From positions 1 to 8,164 of the forward strand of contig JBPYFB010000572.1 in NCBI GenBank assembly GCA_051986465.1: DNA of 8,164 bases, read 5' to 3'. Source of the DNA: DATEJJ01 sp051986465. GTDB taxonomy: Bacteria > Actinomycetota > Actinomycetes > Mycobacteriales > Micromonosporaceae. Shown here one piece after another: positions 1-6,700 of the stretch; the stretch's first letter is position 1, and the number at the start of each line of letters is the position of its first letter. The notes below the pieces were generated by a model. The model did no database searches and had not been told where the DNA came from. It saw only the letters and a list, made by a program, of their open reading frames with translations. The position numbers and the translations under genes were made by a program.

Positions 1-37
1 AGACGCGGCTGTCGGACCACCGCTAAACTGCCAACCA

Positions 38-868
38 ATGCCGCTTGCCCGCCAACCTTCCGCACGCACGAGCCACCTCTGGCCGTCCGGCGGGGTCCAC
101 CTGTGGCCATCGGGTGGGGTCAGCCGATCGCAGTCCCACCGGCGCGGGCACCTCGTCTACGCCGCACGCGGTGTGCTCACCGTCGATACCGGCGCAGGCA
201 AGTCGATCGTCCCCACCAATCGGATCGCGTGGACGCCGGCCGGGATCACCCATCAGCATCGCGCCCACGGCGACACCGACATGCGGATCCTCTTTGTTCC
301 GGATGGGCTGGCCGTGCACCTACCAGGCCATCCCGCGGTCCTCACCGTCGACGATCTCGCCCGGGAGGCGATTCTCACGCTCACCGGTCCGCGAAGCTAC
401 GACCCTCAACTGCGCTCTCGGCACAGGCCCGCACAAGCCCGCCTGCAGCGGGTACTCGTCGACGAGCTCCAGTTGGCCGATGAGCAGCCCCTGCAACTTC
501 CGAGCCCGCAGGATTTCCGGCTGAGGGCGCTGGCTCGCGAGTTGACGATCGATCCTGCCTGCAACTTGTCACTGGACGACCTCGGTCGAACGATCGGAGC
601 CAGTTCCCGGACGCTCAGCCGCCTGCTGCAGGTCGAGTTCGGCATGACGTACTACGAGTGGCGCACACAGATCCGGATCTATCGCGCACTCGTCCTGCTC
701 GCCGACGGCCACGACGTTACCTACACGGCGCATGCCTGCGGATGGTCGAACCCGAGCAGCTTCATCGCCGCCTTCACGAACGTCCTCGGCACATCACCCG
801 GCCGCTACCGATCCGCGCACCGCGACGCGGCGGGTCTCAGCGGCTCGACTGTCCACAGTGGGCAGTAG
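38..868 (+). CDS. AraC-family transcriptional regulator (N-terminal cupin + C-terminal double HTH)
   Basis: Predicted cytoplasmic DNA-binding regulator. An N-terminal cupin-like sensor domain (about residues 33-95, with RRGHLVYAARGVLTV and the WTPAGITHQH segment) is followed by an AraC-type DNA-binding domain (about 165-260). The first HTH is around LSLDDLGRTIGASSRTLSRL (177-196). The second lies around the ACGWSNPSSFIAAF segment (233-246), followed by the family signature GTSPGRYR. The layout resembles the short AraC regulators that often control a neighbouring transporter or oxidoreductase; no such partner is visible here. The start is uncertain: ATG 38 has no purine-rich RBS, and the frame is open back to base 2 without a stop, so the true start may lie outside the window. 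Residues 13-28 are an exact doubled octapeptide HLWPSGGV from a DNA duplication. Ligand and target are unknown. Family call is firm; start is not. Confidence 0.88.
   Translation: MPLARQPSARTSHLWPSGGVHLWPSGGVSRSQSHRRGHLVYAARGVLTVDTGAGKSIVPTNRIAWTPAGITHQHRAHGDTDMRILFVPDGLAVHLPGHPAVLTVDDLAREAILTLTGPRSYDPQLRSRHRPAQARLQRVLVDELQLADEQPLQLPSPQDFRLRALARELTIDPACNLSLDDLGRTIGASSRTLSRLLQVEFGMTYYEWRTQIRIYRALVLLADGHDVTYTAHACGWSNPSSFIAAFTNVLGTSPGRYRSAHRDAAGLSGSTVHSGQ
74..121 (+). repeat. 24-bp tandem duplication (two copies, four mismatches)
   Basis: Bases 74-97 and 98-121 are adjacent 24-bp copies differing at four positions. Both encode HLWPSGGV in the AraC-family frame, so all four differences are silent. 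The length is a multiple of three, so the frame is kept. It lies just ahead of the cupin domain. Confidence 0.85.
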
Positions 869-882
869 TGTGATCAAGGGTC

Positions 883-911
883 TAGGTCGCAGCGATCGCG
901 GGGCGTACAGT
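883..911 (+). promoter_or_regulatory. Candidate leaderless promoter for the MBL-fold hydrolase
   Basis: TACAGT at 906-911 fits the actinobacterial -10 pattern TANNNT and ends 7 nt before the ATG at 919, so transcription would begin at or next to the start codon. No good Shine-Dalgarno lies upstream of that ATG, which fits leaderless translation. No convincing -35 is seen (883-888 is TAGGTC). An 8-bp palindrome GCGATCGC (892-899) sits in the spacer. This is inference from spacing only. Confidence 0.3.
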
Positions 912-918
912 TCGCGGG

Positions 919-1668
919 ATGCGGTTGACGGTATTGGGAGCCTGTGGTGCCTGGCCGGAGGCCGGCCGGGCGTGCAGCGGGTACCTGGTGGAGCACGACG
1001 GGTTCCGGCTTCTCGTGGACGTGGGTTACGCGACGGTACCGAGGTTGTTCGAACTCGTCGGAGCAGGCGAGGTCGACGCGGTGTTCGTCAGCCACGGGCA
1101 CCCCGACCACTGTGCCGACCTGAACCCGCTGCTGCGAGCCCGCACGCTACTGCTCGACGGGCCGCCCTGCCCGCCGCTACCGGTGTACTCGCCGCCCGGC
1201 GCCCTGGACGCGGTACTCGCCTTGGACCGGGCCGCAATGCTGGCCGAGGCGTACCGGCTGAGCACCTTCACCATCGGCGACGAGCTGGCCATCGGCCCGT
1301 TCCGGGCGCAGACCGCGCTCCTGCCGCACTGGCTGCCCGATGCCGGGGTGCGCCTGACCGCGGGCGGGCGGACACTGGTCTACACCGGCGACGCCGGCCC
1401 GGCGCCCGAGGTGGTGGCGCTGGCCCACGACGCCGACCTGCTGCTGGCCGAGGCGACGTTCGTGGACGAGGTACCCGAGGACTCCCGGGGATACCTGTGC
1501 AGCGCCACGGAGGCGGGGCGGCAGGCCAGTCAGGCCGGGGTCGGGCGCTTGGTACTGACTCACCTGCAGCCGGGGACCGACCGGCGCGCCGCGCGGGCCG
1601 CGGCTGCGCGGGAGTATCGCGGTCCGATCGATGTTGCCGACGGCGGACTCGCCATAGACCTTTGCTGA
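919..1668 (+). CDS. MBL-fold metallo-hydrolase (RNase Z / phosphodiesterase-like)
   Basis: Cytoplasmic binuclear-zinc hydrolase of the metallo-beta-lactamase fold, 249 aa, full length for this group; no signal peptide. It opens with the family strand MRLTVLGACGAWP. The HxHxDH motif is SHGHPDH (His59, His61, Asp63, His64). The further ligands are His137 (LLPHWLPDAGVRL), Asp158 (YTGDAG) and His215 (LVLTHLQPG). The EATF segment at 178-181 and the SATEAG segment also match small actinobacterial MBL proteins related to RNase Z (ElaC) and cyclic-nucleotide phosphodiesterases. All expected ligands are present, so it is probably active; the substrate (phosphodiester or other ester) cannot be read from sequence. 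It lacks the long flexible arm expected of a tRNA-processing RNase Z, so I do not call it rnz. It is 50 bp after the AraC gene and 62 bp before the arabinofuranosidase; neither gap implies an operon. Confidence 0.9.
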   Translation: MRLTVLGACGAWPEAGRACSGYLVEHDGFRLLVDVGYATVPRLFELVGAGEVDAVFVSHGHPDHCADLNPLLRARTLLLDGPPCPPLPVYSPPGALDAVLALDRAAMLAEAYRLSTFTIGDELAIGPFRAQTALLPHWLPDAGVRLTAGGRTLVYTGDAGPAPEVVALAHDADLLLAEATFVDEVPEDSRGYLCSATEAGRQASQAGVGRLVLTHLQPGTDRRAARAAAAREYRGPIDVADGGLAIDLC

Positions 1669-1682
1669 GCGACCCAAAGCTG

Positions 1683-1688
1683 TAGGTT
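1683..1688 (+). promoter_or_regulatory. Candidate -10 element for the arabinofuranosidase gene
   Basis: TAGGTT at 1683-1688 matches the actinobacterial -10 pattern TANNNT and lies 42 bp before the proposed CTG start, leaving room for a short leader with the RBS at 1720-1725. The -35 region (around 1661-1666, TTTGCT) is poor. It overlaps no coding sequence. Confidence 0.3.
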
Positions 1689-1719
1689 ATCGACCAGGCA
1701 AGAGCCAAAAGTTGCAGAC

Positions 1720-1725
1720 GGGAGA
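1720..1725 (+). promoter_or_regulatory. Ribosome binding site supporting a CTG start at 1731
   Basis: GGGAGA at 1720-1725 is the only purine-rich stretch in the leader and ends 5 nt before CTG 1731. No ATG, GTG or TTG occurs in this frame between the upstream stop (TAG 1683-1685) and GTG 1845, so this site decides the start. Confidence 0.6.
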
Positions 1726-1730
1726 CCACA

Positions 1731-3263
1731 CTGAGCACCGTTCGTGGCGTCATCGACGTCGACCTGCCCGGGCCGTCCATCAGCCGGCACATCTACGGCC
1801 ACTTCGCCGAGCACCTGGGCCGCTGCATCTACGGCGGCTTCTTCGTGGGCGAGGACTCAGATATCCCGAATGAGCGGGGCATCCGGCTCGATGTCGTCGA
1901 GGCGCTGCGGGCGCTCGCCATCCCCAACCTGCGCTGGCCGGGTGGCTGTTTCGCCGACGAGTACCACTGGCGGGACGGGATCGGGCCGCGCGAGCAGCGG
2001 CCGCGGATGGTCAACAGCCACTGGGGCGACATCGTGGAGGACAACAGTTTCGGCACGCACGAGTTCATGGACCTGTGCGAGATGCTCGGCGCCGAACCGT
2101 ACATCTGCGTGAATGTCGGCAGTGGGAGCGTCCGGGAAGCAAGCGAGTGGGCGGCCTATCTCACGCGCAGGGACGACAGCCCGATGGCCGCGCTGCGCCG
2201 GGCCAACGGGCGCGACGAGCCGTGGCCGGTCCGGTTCTGGGGGTTGGGCAACGAGCCGTGGGGCTGCGGCGGCGGCATGCGACCCGAGCGGTACGCCGAC
2301 CTCGCCCGCACGTTCGGCACGTACTGCCGTGACTACGACGGCAACCGGCTGTACCGGGTGGCGGCCGGGGCAGCGGGCGACGACTACCACTGGACCGAGG
2401 TGCTGATGAAAGCCCTTGGCCGTACCCTCGGCAGCGGTGTGGCCGGCGGCGGGGGCGGCGACACCTTCCAGGCCATCTCCGTCCACCACTACACCGTTCC
2501 CGGCACCTGGGAGCACAAGGGCAGCGCCACCGGATTCGACCTGGAGGAGTACTACTGGACGATGGCCAAGGCCGCCCGGATCGAGGAAATCCTCGCCGGA
2601 CACGCCAGGGTCATGGACGCCTACGACCCGGACAAGCAGATCGGCCTGGTCCTGGACGAGTGGGGCACCTGGTTCGACGTCGAGCCGGGCACCCATCCCG
2701 GGTTCCTGTTCCAGCAGAACACGCTGCGCGACGCGCTGGTGGCGGGCGTGCACTTCGACGCCTTCCATCGCCACGCCGACCGCCTGGCCATGGCCAACAT
2801 CGCCCAGACCGTCAACGTGCTGCAAGCCATGTTGCTCACTGACGGCAAAGCACTGGTGCGCACCCCCAGCTACCACGTGTTCGCCATGAACAAGGACCAC
2901 CAGGACGCCGAGTCCCTAGCCGTGCGGCTCACGACACCCGGGCCGACCCGGCGGGTCGCGCATACCGACCTGAACACCCTGTCCGTCACGGCAAGCCGCA
3001 AGAACGGGCAGGTCCTGATCTCGCTGACCAACCTGCACGCCGAGGACCGCGCCGACGTCGAGCTCGATCTGCGCGGCGCGCGCGTCGAGCGGCCCATCGC
3101 GAGGGTGCTGACCGCACCCAACCTGCAAGCGCACAACACACCGGACGATCCGGACGCGGTACAACCGAAACCGCTCGACGGGGCTCAACTCCGCGGGAAC
3201 CTCCTGCGAATCGAGCTGCCACCGCACGCGTTCGTGACGGTTGCTCTGTCCATGGCCGAGTGA
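1731..3263 (+). CDS. Alpha-L-arabinofuranosidase, GH51 (CTG start)
   Basis: Intracellular retaining glycosidase that releases terminal non-reducing alpha-L-arabinofuranosyl residues from arabino-oligosaccharides. With the CTG start it is 510 aa, usual for bacterial GH51. It begins STVRGVIDVDLPGPSISRH and continues IYGHFAEHLGRCIYGG, the conserved GH51 N-terminus. RWPGGCFADEYHW follows, then the acid/base Glu in WGLGNEPWG (Glu175), SVHHY (His252-His253) and the nucleophile Glu in LDEWGTWFD (Glu310). A TIM barrel fills most of the protein and a C-terminal beta-sandwich starts at about residue 390. There is no signal peptide, so the substrate must be imported. GTG 1845 is the first ordinary start but would remove 38 conserved residues and has no RBS, so I reject it. 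The neighbouring pseudogene is unrelated. Regulation is not evident beyond a possible -10 at 1683. Function is confident; the start codon is inferred. Confidence 0.93.
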   Translation: MSTVRGVIDVDLPGPSISRHIYGHFAEHLGRCIYGGFFVGEDSDIPNERGIRLDVVEALRALAIPNLRWPGGCFADEYHWRDGIGPREQRPRMVNSHWGDIVEDNSFGTHEFMDLCEMLGAEPYICVNVGSGSVREASEWAAYLTRRDDSPMAALRRANGRDEPWPVRFWGLGNEPWGCGGGMRPERYADLARTFGTYCRDYDGNRLYRVAAGAAGDDYHWTEVLMKALGRTLGSGVAGGGGGDTFQAISVHHYTVPGTWEHKGSATGFDLEEYYWTMAKAARIEEILAGHARVMDAYDPDKQIGLVLDEWGTWFDVEPGTHPGFLFQQNTLRDALVAGVHFDAFHRHADRLAMANIAQTVNVLQAMLLTDGKALVRTPSYHVFAMNKDHQDAESLAVRLTTPGPTRRVAHTDLNTLSVTASRKNGQVLISLTNLHAEDRADVELDLRGARVERPIARVLTAPNLQAHNTPDDPDAVQPKPLDGAQLRGNLLRIELPPHAFVTVALSMAE

Positions 3264-3300
3264 CCATTCCGGGGACGGTTATGCCTACGCGCGCGCCGCG

Positions 3301-3333
3301 CCGCTCCGCCGGGCGGCCCGTTCCCGTGAGCGG
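3301..3333 (+). terminator. GC-rich hairpin downstream of the arabinofuranosidase
   Basis: CCGCTC (3301-3306) pairs with GAGCGG (3328-3333); an alternative inner hairpin is CCGC/GCGG (3306-3309 with 3313-3316). It begins 37 bp after the stop codon. No T-tract follows, which is common for actinomycete terminators but makes the call weak. Confidence 0.25.
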
Positions 3334-3353
3334 CAGGAGATTGAGGGCACGAC

Positions 3354-3668
3354 GTGAGGCACGCTCTGGCGGAACTGATTCGGTCGAGCGAGTGGATGGT
3401 ACGGGTCTTGGCGACGGTGCGGGATGCGACAGGTCCCCGACGCATGGGTCGGCGCGGGCGTGCTTCGTGACCTCGTGTGGGGTGAGCGGTACGGACAAGT
3501 TCGGTGGTGGCCCCGTTGAGCCGCTGATGTCTATTGCCGATGCGGTGGCGACCTGGCCTGAAACCGCAACCGCTGTGGCGGTACGCCTGTCCGACGACGG
3601 TGAGGTCGAGATTTGCGCCCCGCTCGGGTGGTGATCGACTGGCATCTGTTCGGCTGGTGACAGGATGA
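3354..3668 (+). pseudogene. Decayed nucleotidyltransferase-family gene (PF06042-like remnant)
   Basis: Successive pieces of one protein family appear in order but in different frames. From GTG 3354 (weak RBS GAGGG 3343-3347) frame one reads LAELIRSSEWMVRVLATVRD and then TGP. After the CCCC run at 3435-3438 the frame moves by +1 and reads WVGAGVLRDLVWGERYG until TGA at 3517. A third frame from about 3521 reads SIADAVATWPETATAVAVRL, then LSDDGEVEICAPLG, and stops at 3632-3634. A fourth, weaker piece, GDRLASVRL, continues in another frame to TGA 3666-3668. This order matches my recollection of the PF06042 (NTP_transf_6, formerly DUF925) proteins: N-terminal ALIR helix, WxxGAGxxRxxVW, and C-terminal TADALxxWPETATAVAVRL. 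The middle, where the catalytic acidic residues should be, is missing (very roughly 70-80 residues). No function is expected. The last 35-aa frame (ATG 3527-3634) could be expressed only by chance. Confidence 0.72.
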
Positions 3669-3686
3669 TTGCCTGACGCAATCCTG
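3661..3686. repeat. Inverted repeat in the leader of the TIR-NB-ARC-KAP gene
   Basis: GATTGC (3667-3672) and GCAATC (3678-3683) form a 6-bp stem around the loop CTGAC; the outer CAG (3661-3663) and CTG (3684-3686) extend it with a three-base bulge. It ends 50 bp before GTG 3737. It could be an operator, an attenuator-type hairpin or a terminator for upstream transcription. CAGGAT at 3661-3666 could also serve as a weak -10. Confidence 0.4.
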
Positions 3687-3721
3687 GCTTCGTACCGTGC
3701 AGGCCGGATTCGGTGACCGGC

Positions 3722-3730
3722 GGAGAGGAG
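3722..3730 (+). promoter_or_regulatory. Strong ribosome binding site fixing the GTG start at 3737
   Basis: GGAGAGGAG at 3722-3730 is a near-ideal Shine-Dalgarno sequence ending 6 nt before GTG 3737. The longer frame starting at GTG 3713 would place this RBS inside the coding sequence, so 3737 is preferred. Confidence 0.8.
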
Positions 3731-3736
3731 ATCGGC

Positions 3737-6700
3737 GTGTCGAGCGTGGGCCCGTCGGAGAGCCGTATCGGGATCTCGGTCTTCCTGAGCTACCGGCCAG
3801 AGGATGCGGAATCCGCCCGCGGGCTCGGCCTGCGTCTTGAACGGGTCCTCGGCGCGACCGTGTTCACCGGGCCACCCGGCCGGCGCAAACAGGAGATCCG
3901 CGCAGCCCTTGAATCGGTCGACGTCCTCCTGCTGCTTCTGGGGTCGCCAACGTCGCGTGACAAGTCGTCGGTCACCCAAGAGGCGGGCGACGAGTTGTCT
4001 GATAGCCAGACTTTCGAGCTCGCCTCGGCGCTGTCCAGGGGCCGCCCGGTAATTCCGGTCCTGTTGGAGCGCTCGGCCGGTATCGACCTTCACGCCGTAC
4101 TCGGCGAGGAGACCAGGCGCCGGGCCGTGTACATCGAGGATGTCGATCAGCTCGTTGACCACCTCCGCAGCTTGTGGGTCGAGCGCCGCCCGAGTACCGC
4201 CCGGCGTACCGTCTCGATGCTGCCGCCGTCGCAGGTACGCGCTTTCCTCGACCGCGTCCGGGAGTTGCAGACCATCCTCGACTACCTCGCGCCTGTCGGC
4301 GAACCGGCGAAGGACGATCGGGCCAGGGTTCTACAGATCGTAGGTCCGGGCGGGGTCGGCAAGTCGGCGCTGGCAGTACGGGCCGCACATGAGGCCGCCG
4401 AGTTGTTCCCGGACGGTCAGCTCTACGCCCGCCTCGGCGAGCCGGGCAGCGAGGCGGAGGCCCTCAGAGGCTTCCTTACTGCCCTGGGGTTCGACCGGAG
4501 GGACCTGCCTGAGTCGGTGTACGGCATGGCCGCGTTGTACCACGCCGCGCTTTCGGATCGGCGGGTGCTGGTCTTCCTGGACGATGTGGAGTCGGTCGAG
4601 GCCGTCATGCCGCTCCTGCCGCGGGTGTCCACGTGCGCGGCGCTGCTCACCGGCCGGGTACCTCTGTCCATACCGGACAGTGCCGACGCTTACGTGCTCA
4701 GCATGCAGGACGGCCTGCCGATGGAGCACGCATTGGCGTTGCTGCGGGCGAGCGCGGGTCGCGAGTTCGCCGACGAGAACCCGGAATTGGCCACGGAGCT
4801 GGTCGAAGCGGTGGGTGGCATGCCGCTGGCTCTGCAGCTCGTCGCCGCTCAGGTACGGACGGCCGGCGTGCAGTCGTGGTCCTCGTTGGGGGCTGGACTC
4901 AAAACCCTCAACGACGACAACGTGCGCCAGGTGCTACTCAAGCGGGTGTACCAGGGCCTGCCCGAAGCGCAGCAACGACTCTTCCGGTTGCTCGCGGCCT
5001 TGCCGATGTCAGAGTTCGAGCCTGGCCTCGTCGCGGCCCTGGCTGGCACGGATGAGGATTCGACCGGCGCGGCGTTGCGTGACCTGGTGGACCTGGTGCT
5101 CCTGGAACTTGGCGCGGACGGCCGGTTCCGCCTCGGTGACGCCGTGGCGAAATTCGCCGCCGATCGGCTTGCCGTGGACGAGCCGGAGGAGCAGCGGCAG
5201 GCGGCGATCGGGCGGGCCATCCGCTGGATCGCTGTGCAGACCGCGTTCCAGCCCGAAACGCCACTGGCGCGGGACTTCTGGACTGCCGACGACAACCTCG
5301 GGTACGGAAAGTACGCGGACGCGATCGTCGCGTTCATCCGCCACCGCGGCACCCTGCCGCCACTCACGATCGGCGTCAAAGGCCCATGGGGAGCGGGCAA
5401 GACGTCGCTCATGCGGATGGTTCAGGAACGCCTGGATCCCCGGGCGGACCGGGCCCGCTGGACGCCGATGTCGCTTCAACTGAGCGATGACACCCGCGAG
5501 GTTCTCGCCCCGGGCCTCGGTACGCATGCGGCGCGCCGACGGATGACCAACCGTGAGTTGCTGCAGCGATCCGCTCGGCCGCCGGAAGACGTGGACTCCC
5601 GGTCCCTGGACGTGCAACCACCAACCACGCCGCGCCTCGCCGCCGATGACGAGTGGCGCCCCACGGTGTGGTTCAACCCTTGGATGTACCAGAACGGCGA
5701 GCAGATCTGGGCCGGGCTGGCGTACGAGATCATCACGCAGATCACCGACCGGCTCGCACCGGGCGACCGGGAACGCTTCTGGCTCGCACTGAACCTGCGC
5801 CGCGTCGACGGACAGGCCCTGCGCCGTCGCGTGTACCGGCAACTGCTGGAGAGATTTCTGCCCTGGCTGCTGGGCCTGGGACTGGCGGCGGTCCTGGCTA
5901 TCGCCGGTCTGCTCGTGTCGCTGGTTATCCCCCCAGCGGCCGCCGCGCTGCGGCTGGCAGCCGCGGTCCTGTTGTCTGGTAGCGGAACCGCGTTCGGTGT
6001 CGGCGCAATCGTGTCAACCGCGCGCTTTCTCCGTGCCAAGGCGGCGAGTTCCTTCGCCCCCTTGCTGCGCATGCCCGACCCGGTCAAGGTGCCGGCCGGT
6101 ATGCAGCAGGAGACCAAAGGCGCGCTGGACGACGTGATGCCCGATCCCGGGTACAAGAGCCGGCTGGGCTTCCTCCACCTCGTCCATACCGACATGCGGC
6201 GGGTGCTCGACCTCGTGGCCACCGAGCGCCGGCCGCTGGTGGTGTTCGTGGACGACCTGGACCGCTGCGCTCCCGGCGCTGTCGTCCAGGTCATCGAGGC
6301 GCTCAACCTGTTCCTAGCGGGGGAGTTCCCGAACTGCATCTTCATCCTGGCAATGGAGCCCGCAGTCGTGGCCGCGCACGTGGAGACCGTCTACAAGGAT
6401 CTGGCGAGCCACTCCCGGCCGGGGCGCCCGGCCAAGGACTGGTCCACACTCGGGTGGCGCTTTCTCGAGAAGATCGTGCAGCTGCCACTCAGCCTCCCAC
6501 CGCCGGACTCACCCGCGCACCTCACCTATCTCAACTCGCTGCTGGACCAGCCGCCATCCGTTGCACGGCAACGAGGCGACGAGTCCGGCCACCCGCAAGA
6601 CAGCGCCGTACGGAACCCGGCGGCAGCCACGGATCCGAGCGTGCCGGCCAACGACACGAACGGCACCGGGGGCCAGCGCGCGGACGGCACCGACGCCGTC

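Noticed and set aside
892..899. 8-bp palindrome GCGATCGC as an operator
   Set aside because: Too short and too common in GC-rich DNA to call alone; mentioned only as part of the promoter note.
732..1685. + strand frame of 317 codons overlapping the AraC end and the whole MBL gene
   Set aside because: Arg/Gly/Ala-rich shadow of the MBL gene, which has all its metal ligands in its own frame.
1857..2900. Long - strand frame of 347 codons opposite the arabinofuranosidase
   Set aside because: A mirror frame produced by high GC; Val/Gly/Ala/Asp-rich with no recognisable domain, while the opposite strand encodes a clear GH51.
1845..3263. Arabinofuranosidase starting at GTG 1845
   Set aside because: It would cut off 38 conserved GH51 residues and has no ribosome binding site.
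3260..3634. A single 124-aa + strand protein overlapping the arabinofuranosidase stop by GTGA
   Set aside because: Only its last 35-40 residues look protein-like; the rest is Arg/Gly/Ser-rich out-of-frame sequence. The pieces fit better as a frameshifted nucleotidyltransferase relic.
3185..4162. Long - strand frame of 325 codons opposite the relic gene and TIR domain
   Set aside because: Arg/Pro/Gly-rich with no family resemblance; antisense to the clear TIR coding sequence.
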